Source: Oscillospiraceae bacterium (lineage in GTDB: Bacteria; Bacillota; Clostridia; Oscillospirales; Oscillospiraceae). From it: a stretch of DNA of 64,000 nucleotides. A program made the translations under genes and the position numbers. The notes under the pieces were generated by a model. It had not been told where the DNA came from, made no database searches, and was given only the letters and a program-made list of their open reading frames with translations. Positions 51,271 through 58,177 of this stretch are shown here, piece by piece; within the stretch, counting starts at the first letter, position 1; every line of letters starts with the position of its first letter. The stretch is taken from the NCBI GenBank assembly GCA_017455685.1, contig JAFSZH010000041.1, positions 1-64,000 of the forward strand, in the 5' to 3' direction.

Positions 51271-51460
51271 AAGTCAGTCCCCGTGGGAGAATTGGCTACC
51301 TGAACCCGACGTGGGTAGAGTGGCTAATGGGGTTCCCGACAGGGTGGACAGAATTAAATGCCTCGGAAACGCGGTAGTCCCGCAGCAGTTTTATCCGTTC
51401 TTCAAAGCAATATCAGACATCGAAAAGGGGCGAAAAGATGAAGACGAGCGTGACCTTTGA
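50678..51460 (+). CDS. Overlapping +1 frame; its 3' part encodes methyltransferase motifs IX-X
   Basis: This 260-codon frame overlaps the cytosine methyltransferase for nearly 600 bp. Its last 75 codons (51237-51460) are clearly the missing C-terminus of that enzyme: '[37 protein letters not shown]' contains motif IX/X residues. The upstream 180 codons read in a frame that is a shadow of the catalytic domain, yet it stays open throughout and includes a protein-like '[11 protein letters not shown]' stretch. Whether anything is translated from the upstream part is not clear; I treat the 3' part as the separated methyltransferase C-terminus. Confidence 0.45.
   Translation: MSGQVYEQLTLFPADFPVSRFPSPGSEEARTMTVTSGRKCSASYPNSGPLGSLVKMCLGSSIWHSTRCLLTWQTKVTKANALLFQLAASMPRTNVSELPLLPTLLASGMGSQGHRRMLQKMVDKGLMTEEERRQMIMGNGGTINPEWAEWLMGYMGQYTKLIPTPTATDYRGGCLARYWTPKRERETRVRRPAAELHRSQSPWENWLPEPDVGRVANGVPDRVDRIKCLGNAVVPQQFYPFFKAISDIEKGRKDEDERDL
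51222..51236 (+). repeat. (AG)7A dinucleotide tract inside the methyltransferase gene
   Basis: Seven AG units plus A. Simple repeats of this length mutate by slippage, and a change of one unit moves the reading frame so that the N- and C-terminal methyltransferase parts join. Confidence 0.9.
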
Positions 51461-52067
51461 CGAGGAGACCCACGCCTACACCGTAGACGGGAAACGGGTG
51501 CCGTCCGTGACGGAGATCGTGGGGCTTGTGACGGCGGGGAAGTACGCCGACACCAACGCCGCCATGATGGAACAGGCAAAGCGCCGGGGCTCCGAAGTGC
51601 ATTTTCTCTGCGAGGCGATAGACTGCGGCATCGACCCGGAGGAGCTGGAAATCCCCCCGGAGCTGGCGGGGTACGTGAACGCCTACCTTGCCTTCCTGCG
51701 GGACTGGGCCCCGGAATGGGACTACATCGAAAAGACGGTATATACACCCATGTACGCGGGCCGGGCTGACCGCATCGGCACCATTGACGGCCATACCGTG
51801 ATCGTTGACCTGAAATCCACGGGGAACATGGACCGGCTCTCCAAGCTGGCGCTGCTCTTGCAGCTCACCGGGTACGGCCTGGCATGGGCCGACATGGGCT
51901 ACGACATGCCGGAGAAAACGCTGGGCGTACAGCTCAAACGCGACGGCAAGTACACCCTGCATTGGAGCGAGGACATCAAGAAAAAGTATTTGCAGGACTC
52001 GGACAGCGACCTGTTCCTGTTCCTGGACCTTATCAGAATTCAAACCATTATAGGAGGTTATCAATGA
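51438..52067 (+). CDS. PD-(D/E)XK-type phage nuclease
   Basis: A 209-residue RecB-like nuclease. The catalytic pattern is visible in 'AGRADRIGTIDGHTVIVDLKST' (the Asp and Asp-x-Lys of the fold) and the following 'LLLQLTGYGLAW' (Gln-x-x-x-Tyr type motif). The N-terminal 'HAYTVDGKRVPSVTEIVGLV' is common in phage members. It precedes a probable annealing protein and an SSB, as in phage recombination modules. The start at 51438 overlaps the methyltransferase end. Confidence 0.8.
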   Translation: MKTSVTFDEETHAYTVDGKRVPSVTEIVGLVTAGKYADTNAAMMEQAKRRGSEVHFLCEAIDCGIDPEELEIPPELAGYVNAYLAFLRDWAPEWDYIEKTVYTPMYAGRADRIGTIDGHTVIVDLKSTGNMDRLSKLALLLQLTGYGLAWADMGYDMPEKTLGVQLKRDGKYTLHWSEDIKKKYLQDSDSDLFLFLDLIRIQTIIGGYQ

Positions 52068-52780
52068 GCGAAGAACTGGAATTGTATTCCTACACGCCGC
52101 TGAACGAGGCGGTACGCCCCAAGGGGCAGAATTACATGGTGGACGCCGGCGCGGGGCTGCCCCCGGTGCAGCTCAAACGGGACGCCGATTTCGGCGTGAT
52201 CCCCGGAACGAAAAAGCCCAGCCTTTATAAAGCCGGGGCAGAGAAGATCGCCACCAACTACGGACTGTGCCAGCGGTACAGCATCGAGAGCAAGGCGGAA
52301 GTGACGGAGGGCAAAGCGCCTTTGTTCTTCTATCTGGTCAAGTGCGAGCTGGTGAAGATCATCGACGGGAAAGAGTACGTGATCACGTCAGCTTTCGGCT
52401 CCGGCAACACCAACGAAAAGCGCAACGGCTTCAATTCCCCGTGGGACGCGGCCAACGGCACCATCAAGATGGCGCAGAAGCGTGCGCTGGTGGGCGCGGT
52501 CATAGCCTTGTGCTCCGGCTCCGGTATGTTCAGCCAGGACATGGAAGACGAGAAATTTATGGAGAACGCCGGGAAGATCACCAAGACCGGCCCCGAAGAT
52601 CCCATCACCAAGCAGCAGATCACCCGGCTGTACGCTATCGCCGGAGAGGCGGGGTTGACCGCCAGCGAAGCCAAGCTGCGGATCATAGCCATGGGCTTTA
52701 CTTCCACCAAGGAAATCAAGCAGAAAGACTATGACGGCGTGATCGAGAAGTTGAAGGAGGCGGGACAGAATGGCGGTTGA
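52064..52780 (+). CDS. Phage recombination-associated protein
   Basis: A 238-residue protein with the 'FGVIPGTKKPSLYKAGAEKI' segment found in many phage proteins encoded between an exonuclease and SSB. The middle part has 'NSPWDAANGTIKMAQKRALVGAVIAL', and the C-terminus is a small helical domain ('ITKQQITRLYAIAGEAGL'). A single-strand-annealing role is likely from context but is not proven by motifs. The ATG at 52064 follows AGGAGG. Confidence 0.65.
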   Translation: MSEELELYSYTPLNEAVRPKGQNYMVDAGAGLPPVQLKRDADFGVIPGTKKPSLYKAGAEKIATNYGLCQRYSIESKAEVTEGKAPLFFYLVKCELVKIIDGKEYVITSAFGSGNTNEKRNGFNSPWDAANGTIKMAQKRALVGAVIALCSGSGMFSQDMEDEKFMENAGKITKTGPEDPITKQQITRLYAIAGEAGLTASEAKLRIIAMGFTSTKEIKQKDYDGVIEKLKEAGQNGG

Positions 52781-53078
52781 AGTCAAGGCCGGGGAGACCT
52801 ACAAGGCCGAGGGCGTGCGCTCCGGCGAGAATTGGACCATGCTCAAAGTGAAGGACAAGCGCAAGGAGCTGGCCGTCTTCACCGACAAGGGCGAGGCGTT
52901 CCACGAGGGCGACATGGTTAAGATCGTGAAGATCACCAGCGTCAAGATGTCCGCCCGGAAGGGCAAAGACGACAAGTGGTACGATACGCTGTCCTGCAAC
53001 GCCGAAGTGGAAGTCAACGGCGCAGCGCCGTCCGGCTTCACCGAAACGGACGACGAAGACGGTGAACTGCCGTTCTGA
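52770..53078 (+). CDS. SSB-like OB-fold protein
   Basis: A 102-residue protein with alternating strands as in an OB fold and a C-terminal acidic tip 'DDEDGELPF' like that of bacterial SSB, which recruits replication and repair partners. It lies between the annealing-type protein and the replication gene. The start overlaps the upstream gene after AAGGAGGCGGG. It is shorter than cellular SSB. Confidence 0.7.
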   Translation: MAVEVKAGETYKAEGVRSGENWTMLKVKDKRKELAVFTDKGEAFHEGDMVKIVKITSVKMSARKGKDDKWYDTLSCNAEVEVNGAAPSGFTETDDEDGELPF

Positions 53079-53090
53079 TGGTAAGGAGAT

Positions 53091-53759
53091 ATGGACAAGA
53101 GAGGTCAATTTACTTTCTATCGCTCCTACTACGAAGCGCTGCTCTCCCTGCCGAAAAAAGAGCGGGAGCCGGTGCTTATGGCGATCATTTCCTACGCCCT
53201 GGACGGAGAAGCGCCGAACCTGCAAGGCGTTGGAAACGCTATCTTTTCTCTTGTAAAGCCGACGCTCGACACCGGAAGGAAAAGAGCGGAGAGCGGTAAC
53301 AAAGGTGGGAAGCAAAACGGAAGCAAAACCGAAGCAAACGCCAAGCAAACCGCAAGCGAGAAAGAGAAAGAGAAAGAGGGGGAGAAGGAGAGAGAGAAAG
53401 AGAAAGAGAACGAATGTTCTATTTCTCCCCCCTGTATGTCTCCCCCCTCACCGGGGGGAACACACACAGCGCCGAAGAAGTTTACCCCGCCGACGGTGGA
53501 GGAAGTGCGGGAATACTGCCGGGAACGGAACAACGGCGTGGACCCGCAGAAATTCCACGACTTCTACGCCAGCAAGGGCTGGAAGGTGGGCAATCAGCCC
53601 ATGAAGGACTGGAAGGCAGCCGTCAGGACATGGGAGCGGGACGACAGGCCGGCGAGGTCAAACGCCGGACAGAAAAGCAAGATGCCGGGCATGCCCGCGC
53701 CGATGCAGGGCGGGGGAGACGTGGACAAGCTGGCCCGCATACTGGGGGTGAAAGAATGA
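53091..53759 (+). CDS. DUF6291/replisome-organiser-like phage protein
   Basis: A 222-residue protein. The N-terminal 'QFTFYRSYYEALLSLPKKEREPVLMAIISYALDGE' matches the DUF6291-type domain common in phage replication modules. A 53-nt purine-only tract (53358-53410) encodes a Lys/Glu linker. The C-terminal 90 residues resemble replisome-organiser or DnaD-like tails ('PTVEEVREYCRERNNGVDPQKFHDFYASKGW'). It probably binds the phage origin or loads helicase; no helicase gene is seen next to it. Confidence 0.7.
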   Translation: MDKRGQFTFYRSYYEALLSLPKKEREPVLMAIISYALDGEAPNLQGVGNAIFSLVKPTLDTGRKRAESGNKGGKQNGSKTEANAKQTASEKEKEKEGEKEREKEKENECSISPPCMSPPSPGGTHTAPKKFTPPTVEEVREYCRERNNGVDPQKFHDFYASKGWKVGNQPMKDWKAAVRTWERDDRPARSNAGQKSKMPGMPAPMQGGGDVDKLARILGVKE

Positions 53760-53944
53760 AAAACGGACCGTGCTATCAGTGCCAGAAGCGGACGGCAAAG
53801 TGTCACGATACATGCCCGGAGTACAAAGCATGGCACAAAGAGATCCGGGAAGCCAACGCCAGAGAGAGCCGGGAGCGCCAGCTTGACAAGGATATCAGGA
53901 CGATGCGCCGGGCGGCGATAATGAAAGCGAAAAGGGGGCAGTGA
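53756..53944 (+). CDS. Small CxxC protein
   Basis: A 62-residue protein with 'CYQCQKRTAKCHDTCPEYKAWHKEI', a four-Cys zinc-binding-like N-terminus, then a long basic helix. It starts in an ATGA overlap with the replication gene. Such proteins are widespread in clostridial prophages; function unknown. Confidence 0.65.
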   Translation: MKNGPCYQCQKRTAKCHDTCPEYKAWHKEIREANARESRERQLDKDIRTMRRAAIMKAKRGQ

Positions 53945-54366
53945 TGGAGATCTGTTTTACCGTGCCGGGAAAGCCGGTAGGGAAGGGACGGCCCCGTTTT
54001 CGACGGGCCGGGAAGTGCGTGCAGACCTACACGCCGGACGATACGGTGATCTACGAAAACTGGGTCCGGGAGTGCTGGAAGAACGCCGGCGCCGCCCGTC
54101 TGGAAGGGGAGATCACCGCGGAGATCACCGCCTATTTCCCCATCCCCAAGAGCACCACGAAGAAGCGCCGGGCCGACATGGAAGCCGGGACGGTAGGCTG
54201 CATCACAAAGCCGGACACGGACAACCTGGCCAAGTGCGTGCTGGACGCCCTTAACGGCATGGCCTACGGCGACGACAGCCAGGTGACGGCGCTGACCGTC
54301 AGAAAACTTTACAGCGATACCCCAAGGACTGAAATAAAACTTACAGAAAAGGAGACTGCAAAATGA
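53944..54366 (+). CDS. RusA-type Holliday junction resolvase
   Basis: A 140-residue endonuclease that cleaves branched DNA during phage recombination or packaging. It has the N-terminal 'FTVPGKPVGKGRPRFRR' strand, and the catalytic acidic residues lie in 'TKPDTDNLAKCVLDALNGMAYGDDSQV'. The start is the ATG at 53944 in a TGATG overlap with the previous stop; a GTG at 53941 is also possible. Confidence 0.9.
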   Translation: MEICFTVPGKPVGKGRPRFRRAGKCVQTYTPDDTVIYENWVRECWKNAGAARLEGEITAEITAYFPIPKSTTKKRRADMEAGTVGCITKPDTDNLAKCVLDALNGMAYGDDSQVTALTVRKLYSDTPRTEIKLTEKETAK

Positions 54367-54572
54367 ACGAAGATTACTGCTACGACGACATCAACGACGA
54401 TATCCGCCCGACGGAGTGGAACCCCACAGTCCCCGTCAAGATGAAGCGCTACGAAGAGCTGATCCGGAAGGAAGTGCTGCTCCGTCAGATCCGGCGCATG
54501 GTCGAGGAGGAGCCCGGAGAATACTACGTCAACCGAGAACCGCTGAAAAAGATCCTGGCGGTGCTGGAATGA
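54363..54572 (+). CDS. Small phage protein, unknown
   Basis: A 69-residue acidic-then-basic helical protein ('RYEELIRKEVLLRQIRRMVEEEPGEYYVNREPLKKILAVLE') overlapping rusA by 4 bp. I do not recognise it. Confidence 0.6.
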   Translation: MNEDYCYDDINDDIRPTEWNPTVPVKMKRYEELIRKEVLLRQIRRMVEEEPGEYYVNREPLKKILAVLE

Positions 54573-54751
54573 CGCAGAAGGACGATACGATCCAGGGGCT
54601 CCGGCAAGAGATCCGGGGCCTCCGGGAGGAATTGAAAATGGCGGTGGAGTGCTGCAAACTCTGCCGCCTCTGCAAACACCGGGACGAGGATTGCTCCCCG
54701 ACGGACGGGAGCTGCAAGCCGGAATGGAGGGGACAGCATGGAAGAGATTAA
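54569..54751 (+). CDS. Small Cys-rich phage protein
   Basis: A 60-residue protein with a helical N-terminus and Cys residues in 'CCKLCRLCKHRDEDCSP...SCKPEW', a likely metal site. ATG 54569 overlaps the previous stop by 4 bp. Function is unknown. Confidence 0.6.
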   Translation: MTQKDDTIQGLRQEIRGLREELKMAVECCKLCRLCKHRDEDCSPTDGSCKPEWRGQHGRD

Positions 54752-54905
54752 CCTGCCTGGCGTCTGCAAGTACAACGTGGGCGTGACCTGCTATCTCAAA
54801 GATACCTGCTGGAAATGCGCCTGGAATCCCAAAGTAGACAAGAAGCGCCGGGAGAAGACCCGGGAGAAGTGGATGTCGGAGGAGGCGAAGAAGAAAGATG
54901 TGTGA
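54738..54905 (+). CDS. Small Cys-rich basic phage protein
   Basis: A 55-residue protein (ATG 54738 after GGAGGGGACAGC; TGA 54903-54905) with Cys in 'PGVCKYN', 'TCYLKDTCWKCAWNP' and a C-terminal Lys/Arg/Glu helix. It overlaps both neighbours. It fits the group of tiny zinc-binding-like proteins here. Confidence 0.6.
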   Translation: MEEINLPGVCKYNVGVTCYLKDTCWKCAWNPKVDKKRREKTREKWMSEEAKKKDV

Positions 54906-55464
54906 CTACAACGACATGGAGCGGGTGAACCTCTCCGAGCTTATCAAGTCCCTCCGCATCTGCGGCGATTGGAAACAGCAGACCAGGCTTGCCGGAAGCG
55001 ACAGATGCGAGGGGTGCAAGTACAGAGTTGATGGCGATTGCAAGTCTTTCAAAGGCGACAAAGAGCTGTTGCTGAACGAGGCCGCAGATGCCATAGAGAG
55101 CCTTGACCGTTTTCTTGGCATAGCAGAAAACTGTTACAACGAGTTGGAATACAATCAACCCCGCTGGATTTCGGTTGCGGAGCGGTTGCCGGAGGATGGC
55201 GAGTATGTGTTGGCGTATTCAGAATCAGATGGATTGATGCTTGTGGAGGCAAGACACAGGTTTTCGGCTTGGGAAGTCACCCATTGGATGCCGCTCCCGG
55301 AGCCGCCAAAGGAGGAACGGATTTACAACAGCATGAAACGGGGACTTGAACAGGCAATCAACGGAGAGTGCCGTAGTGTGACACTAACTACGCCTGTTAT
55401 GGAATATCCCCAAGTACCGGGTATAACGCCCACGCTGATTACGCCAAAGGAGGATGAAGCATGA
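54898..55464 (+). CDS. DUF551-containing phage protein
   Basis: A 188-residue protein. The middle 'PRWISVAERLPEDGEYVLAYSESDG...VTHWMPLPEPP' is the DUF551 pattern, common in phage genomes. The N-terminal part has a C-x2-C pair ('DRCEGCKYRVDGDC'). The C-terminal 45 residues after the DUF551 motif have no match that I know. It overlaps the upstream and downstream genes. Confidence 0.7.
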   Translation: MCDYNDMERVNLSELIKSLRICGDWKQQTRLAGSDRCEGCKYRVDGDCKSFKGDKELLLNEAADAIESLDRFLGIAENCYNELEYNQPRWISVAERLPEDGEYVLAYSESDGLMLVEARHRFSAWEVTHWMPLPEPPKEERIYNSMKRGLEQAINGECRSVTLTTPVMEYPQVPGITPTLITPKEDEA

Positions 55465-55700
55465 GCGACTATATCAGCCGGGAGAGCGTCTTGAAGATAC
55501 TTTCCTATAAGAACGCCGCATGGGACGCATACAGCAAAGTTTCGGCTCTCCCCGCCGCCGATGTGCGGGAAGTGGTGCGGTGCAAGTATTGCAAGCACCG
55601 TTTCAATTATGGCGGTTTGTGCGAACAGAAAGGGGATAATTGGTTTTGTGCCTACGGTGAACGTCCCAACTGCGGAGCGAGAATGGAGGAACAGACATGA
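55461..55700 (+). CDS. Small zinc-ribbon-like phage protein, probably shortened
   Basis: A 79-residue protein of a type common in clostridial phages ('MSDYISRESVLKIL...ALPAADVREVVRCKYCKHRF'). It has CxxC pairs. The join 'WFCAYGERPNCGARMEEQT' looks like an internal deletion, since the usual spacing before the final CPNCGA motif is longer. Confidence 0.65.
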   Translation: MSDYISRESVLKILSYKNAAWDAYSKVSALPAADVREVVRCKYCKHRFNYGGLCEQKGDNWFCAYGERPNCGARMEEQT

Positions 55701-56062
55701 GCGGTATCTATATCCCCGACATGGAAATGCCGAGAACTTGCGCGAAATGTCCACTTGGTCACATCAACGCAAAACGGTATGCGATAGAGTGCTATGCGGA
55801 ATATCCTACAAAACTTTTTGATTATGACTTGGCAAGGCACTCAATGAACCCGTTCTGCCCTCTCATCCCCGTCCCCGACCACGGGCGGCTGATTGATGCG
55901 GATGAACTACAGCAAATAATTGTGGAAGACATTGAAGAATACAGCGAACTTGATGAAAACGGGCTTCATAGCGGACAGTGGTGCGGATTGATGACAGCCA
56001 AAATGGAAATTGAGGCCATGCCGATAGTAATAGGAAATGAAAGAACATCAAATATCAATTGA
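55697..56062 (+). CDS. Phage protein with Cys pair and DUF-like C-terminus
   Basis: A 121-residue protein with an N-terminal 'MPRTCAKCPLGHI' CxxC and 'PVPDHGRLIDADEL', a stretch frequent in clostridial phage small proteins. The end overlaps the next gene by 26 bp. GC content drops in this region. Function is unknown. Confidence 0.6.
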   Translation: MSGIYIPDMEMPRTCAKCPLGHINAKRYAIECYAEYPTKLFDYDLARHSMNPFCPLIPVPDHGRLIDADELQQIIVEDIEEYSELDENGLHSGQWCGLMTAKMEIEAMPIVIGNERTSNIN

Positions 56063-56948
56063 TGAATGGCGAGCGGAACAATACCCATGTGACATGATGA
56101 CCTTTGCAAAAGCCGCTCCGACACAAACAATCCAAGAAGAAATCATTAAGCATCATTGGAAATTTGCGGATGGCTTTTTTAAGAAAATCATGGTATCCGT
56201 CTCCGGTGGCGCAGACAGCGACCGAATGATAGACATGATTGAGCATTTCGGTTATCCCACTGGATATGTTGAATATCACTACTTTGACACCGGAATGGAG
56301 TTTGCGGCAACAAAAGCCCACCTTGATGATTTAGAGAAAAAGTACGGGATAACAATAAAACGGCACAGGGCCAAGATGCCCGTCCCGCTTGCCGTAAAAA
56401 AGTATGGCTATCCGTTTCTCAACAAGAAATTCTCTAATTACATACACCGGCTACAAAGCCACAACTTTAAGTGGGAAGACAAGCCCTTTGAGGTTCTTCT
56501 TGCTGAATATCCAAGATGCAAAGCGGCTCTCCGTTGGTGGTGTAATGAGTGGGGCGACGGGAGCAAAAACAACATAAACCGCAGAAAGTATCTGAAAGAG
56601 TTTATGATAGAAAATCCCCCGGATTTTCCCATTTCTGATGTGTGCTGTCAAAAGGCAAAGAAAGACACGGCCCACGCAATAGCAAAAGAAGTTAAACCAG
56701 ACCTCGATGTACAAGGAGTGCGAAAAGCCGAGGGCGGTGTAAGGTCACAAGCATACAAAGGTTGCTTTGATGACATAAGGTGTGGCTGTTCACGGTTGCG
56801 CCCGCTGTATTGGTTTAAGAAAGAGGACTGTGCCGCATTCAAGACCGTTGGTATTACTGCCCCAACTGCGGAGCAAGGATGGACAAGGAGGACTAACCGT
56901 GTACATCGGCATGAACAACTACGAATACTACACCCCCGAGATCTGTGA
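56037..56948 (+). CDS. PAPS-reductase-like PP-loop protein, C-terminus replaced
   Basis: A 303-residue ATP-PP-loop protein with 'VSVSGGADSDRMIDMI' and the phage PAPS-reductase pattern ('YHYFDTGMEF', 'KAALRWWCNEWGDG', 'GVRKAEGGVRSQAYKGC'). Phage members may act on DNA sulfur or base modification, or sulfate metabolism; the role is not known. After 'RPLYWFKKED' (about residue 258) the family normally continues with a Cys-rich end. Here the sequence instead enters, out of frame, the 3' end of a zinc-ribbon gene (56848-56895 in another frame ends YYCPNCGARMDKED). The gene is AT-richer than its neighbours, so it is a probable late insertion with a truncated end. Confidence 0.75.
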   Translation: MKEHQISIDEWRAEQYPCDMMTFAKAAPTQTIQEEIIKHHWKFADGFFKKIMVSVSGGADSDRMIDMIEHFGYPTGYVEYHYFDTGMEFAATKAHLDDLEKKYGITIKRHRAKMPVPLAVKKYGYPFLNKKFSNYIHRLQSHNFKWEDKPFEVLLAEYPRCKAALRWWCNEWGDGSKNNINRRKYLKEFMIENPPDFPISDVCCQKAKKDTAHAIAKEVKPDLDVQGVRKAEGGVRSQAYKGCFDDIRCGCSRLRPLYWFKKEDCAAFKTVGITAPTAEQGWTRRTNRVHRHEQLRILHPRDL

Positions 56949-57015
56949 CGGGCACTGCTGCCGAGACTGTGAGCGGTGCTTGATCGCGCAGGAAATCATG
57001 GAGGCGGACGAATGA
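56899..57015 (+). CDS. 38-residue Cys-rich phage peptide
   Basis: Starts at GTG 56899 after a perfect AGGAGG; encodes a peptide with 'CDGHCCRDCERC', a compact metal-binding-like cluster. It overlaps the end of the PAPS-reductase-like frame and the start of the adenine methyltransferase gene. Confidence 0.6.
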   Translation: MYIGMNNYEYYTPEICDGHCCRDCERCLIAQEIMEADE

Positions 57016-57443
57016 ACCGGGGATATATGCCAGTAAGCAAAACGGACCTATGGGAGACACCGCAGGATCTATTCGACCGGCTTAATTCGGAGTACCACTT
57101 TGAGACGGACGTTTGCGCTCTTCCCGAAAATGCCAAATGTCCCAGGTACTTCACCCCAGATCAAAACGGCCTTGCGCAAGAGTGGACCGGCGTTTGCTGG
57201 TGCAATCCACCTTATGGCCGGGATATCGTAAAATGGGTGGAGAAAGCATACAAAAGCAGCGCCACGGTGGTTATGCTGCTGCCGGCCAGAACAGACACAA
57301 AATGGTTTCATGATTTGTGTTTGCGGGGGGGGCAAGTGTCTTTTCTACGTGGACGGCTCAAATTCGGCGGAAGCAAAAACGCGGCCCCTTTCCCGTCCAT
57401 GCTGGTAGTCTTTGACAGGAGGGATCAACACGGAAGATCTTGA
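57012..57443 (+). CDS. Phage DNA N6-adenine methyltransferase
   Basis: A 143-residue Dam-type enzyme of the short phage family. It has 'DLWETPQDLFDRLNSEYHFETDVCA' at the start, the catalytic NPPY in 'CWCNPPYGRDIVKW', and 'VVMLLPARTDTKWFHD'. It methylates adenine in DNA; phages use it against restriction. The ATG overlaps the previous stop by 4 bp. Confidence 0.9.
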   Translation: MNRGYMPVSKTDLWETPQDLFDRLNSEYHFETDVCALPENAKCPRYFTPDQNGLAQEWTGVCWCNPPYGRDIVKWVEKAYKSSATVVMLLPARTDTKWFHDLCLRGGQVSFLRGRLKFGGSKNAAPFPSMLVVFDRRDQHGRS

Positions 57444-57462
57444 AAAGGGCTGGTGGTGCCCC

Positions 57463-57561
57463 ATGAGCAAATGCCCCCATATCGGGGACGGGTCAAGCTG
57501 CCGGGACTGCCGGGCCGATTACCTCAAAAGCCGGGGAATAAAGGGGGGAGAGTATTGCTAA
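57463..57561 (+). CDS. Small Cys-rich phage peptide
   Basis: A 32-residue frame from ATG 57463 with 'CPHIGDGSSCRDCRADYLKSRG'. The same frame is open upstream and reads 'EDLEKGWWCPM', with AGGAGG at 57416-57421, so the real start may be a rare codon further upstream. Its end overlaps the next gene start. Confidence 0.45.
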   Translation: MSKCPHIGDGSSCRDCRADYLKSRGIKGGEYC

Positions 57562-57788
57562 AAGCTGGCCATAGAATAAGAGAACTCCGCCGGGCCCAAA
57601 AGCTGACGATCATGGAGCTGGCCGATATGCTGGGCGTTTCCGGTCCGTCCGTCTATTTCTGGGAGCATTACCGGTCCTATCCGTCACTGCAAAACGCCAT
57701 AGTCATGGCGGACTTTTTCGGGGTGTCTCTTGATTACTTGGTGGGGCGTGAATTCGTCCCCAAAAGCCCGCAGGACGCGGCACAATAA
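57555..57788 (+). CDS. XRE-family helix-turn-helix protein
   Basis: A 77-residue regulator with a clear lambda-repressor-type domain ('GHRIRELRRAQKLTIMELADMLGVSGPSVYFWEHYRSYPSLQNAIVMADFFGVSLDYL'). The start is the TTG at 57555 after GGGGGGAG. It is the last plus-strand gene before the inverted cassette. It may regulate that cassette or late genes. Confidence 0.75.
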   Translation: MLKAGHRIRELRRAQKLTIMELADMLGVSGPSVYFWEHYRSYPSLQNAIVMADFFGVSLDYLVGREFVPKSPQDAAQ

Positions 57789-57807
57789 GCCAAACGATAA
57801 ACGACAA

Positions 57808-57837
57808 GCCCCCACGGCCAAAAACGGCTGTGGGGGC
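57808..57837. terminator. Terminator between convergent transcripts
   Basis: A 12-bp stem (GCCCCCACGGCC / GGCTGTGGGGGC with one G-T pair) at the meeting point of the plus-strand early genes and the minus-strand cassette. Confidence 0.75.
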
Positions 57838-57858
57838 GTTGTGTTGCGTTAAACGCTT

Positions 57859-57927
57859 TCAAAAAATCTTGATGCCGGCGCAGATCGCCATAAACACGAC
57901 GGCCAGCGTGATGATCATATCGGGCAT
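57859..57927 (-). CDS. 22-residue membrane peptide
   Basis: ATG 57927 follows GGAGG at ideal spacing and begins 3 bp after the upstream stop. The peptide MPDMIITLAVVFMAICAG... is one hydrophobic helix. It could be a toxin-like or regulatory microprotein. It is short, so chance is not excluded, but site and placement are convincing. Confidence 0.5.
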   Translation of the reverse strand: MPDMIITLAVVFMAICAGIKIF

Positions 57928-57930
57928 GGG

Positions 57931-58128
57931 TCAAACCTCCGTATATACGTTCTCAATCACCAAATGACTTGGCATGATAACAGGAACACAGCCCAAAAAC
58001 TTAACGGAGCATTTTTCCGTATGGGGTATTCTCTTCACTTTCTCAACTGTCAGCAAACCGCTGTTGCTGCTGTTAATCTTGTCTCCTGTTTGCAAGTCTT
58101 TTGCATATTTGCGAACAACGTTTTCCAT
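57931..58128 (-). CDS. Small protein of the inverted cassette, unknown
   Basis: A 65-residue protein ('DLQTGDKINSSNSGLLTVEKVKRIPHTEKCSVKFLGC') with a small beta-barrel pattern such as KOW or a bulk-binding domain. ATG 58128 follows AAAGGAAATTG. I do not recognise it. It is downstream of the DUF6908-type gene on the minus strand. Confidence 0.6.
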   Translation of the reverse strand: MENVVRKYAKDLQTGDKINSSNSGLLTVEKVKRIPHTEKCSVKFLGCVPVIMPSHLVIENVYTEV

Positions 58129-58177
58129 GGTCAATTTCCTTTCTCCCGGTCTATTGCCCGGCCGGGAGGGCGTGATT

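Noticed and set aside
53341..53420. CRISPR-like or tandem repeat array
   Set aside because: The repeats are short purine units inside a coding frame, without spacers of constant length.
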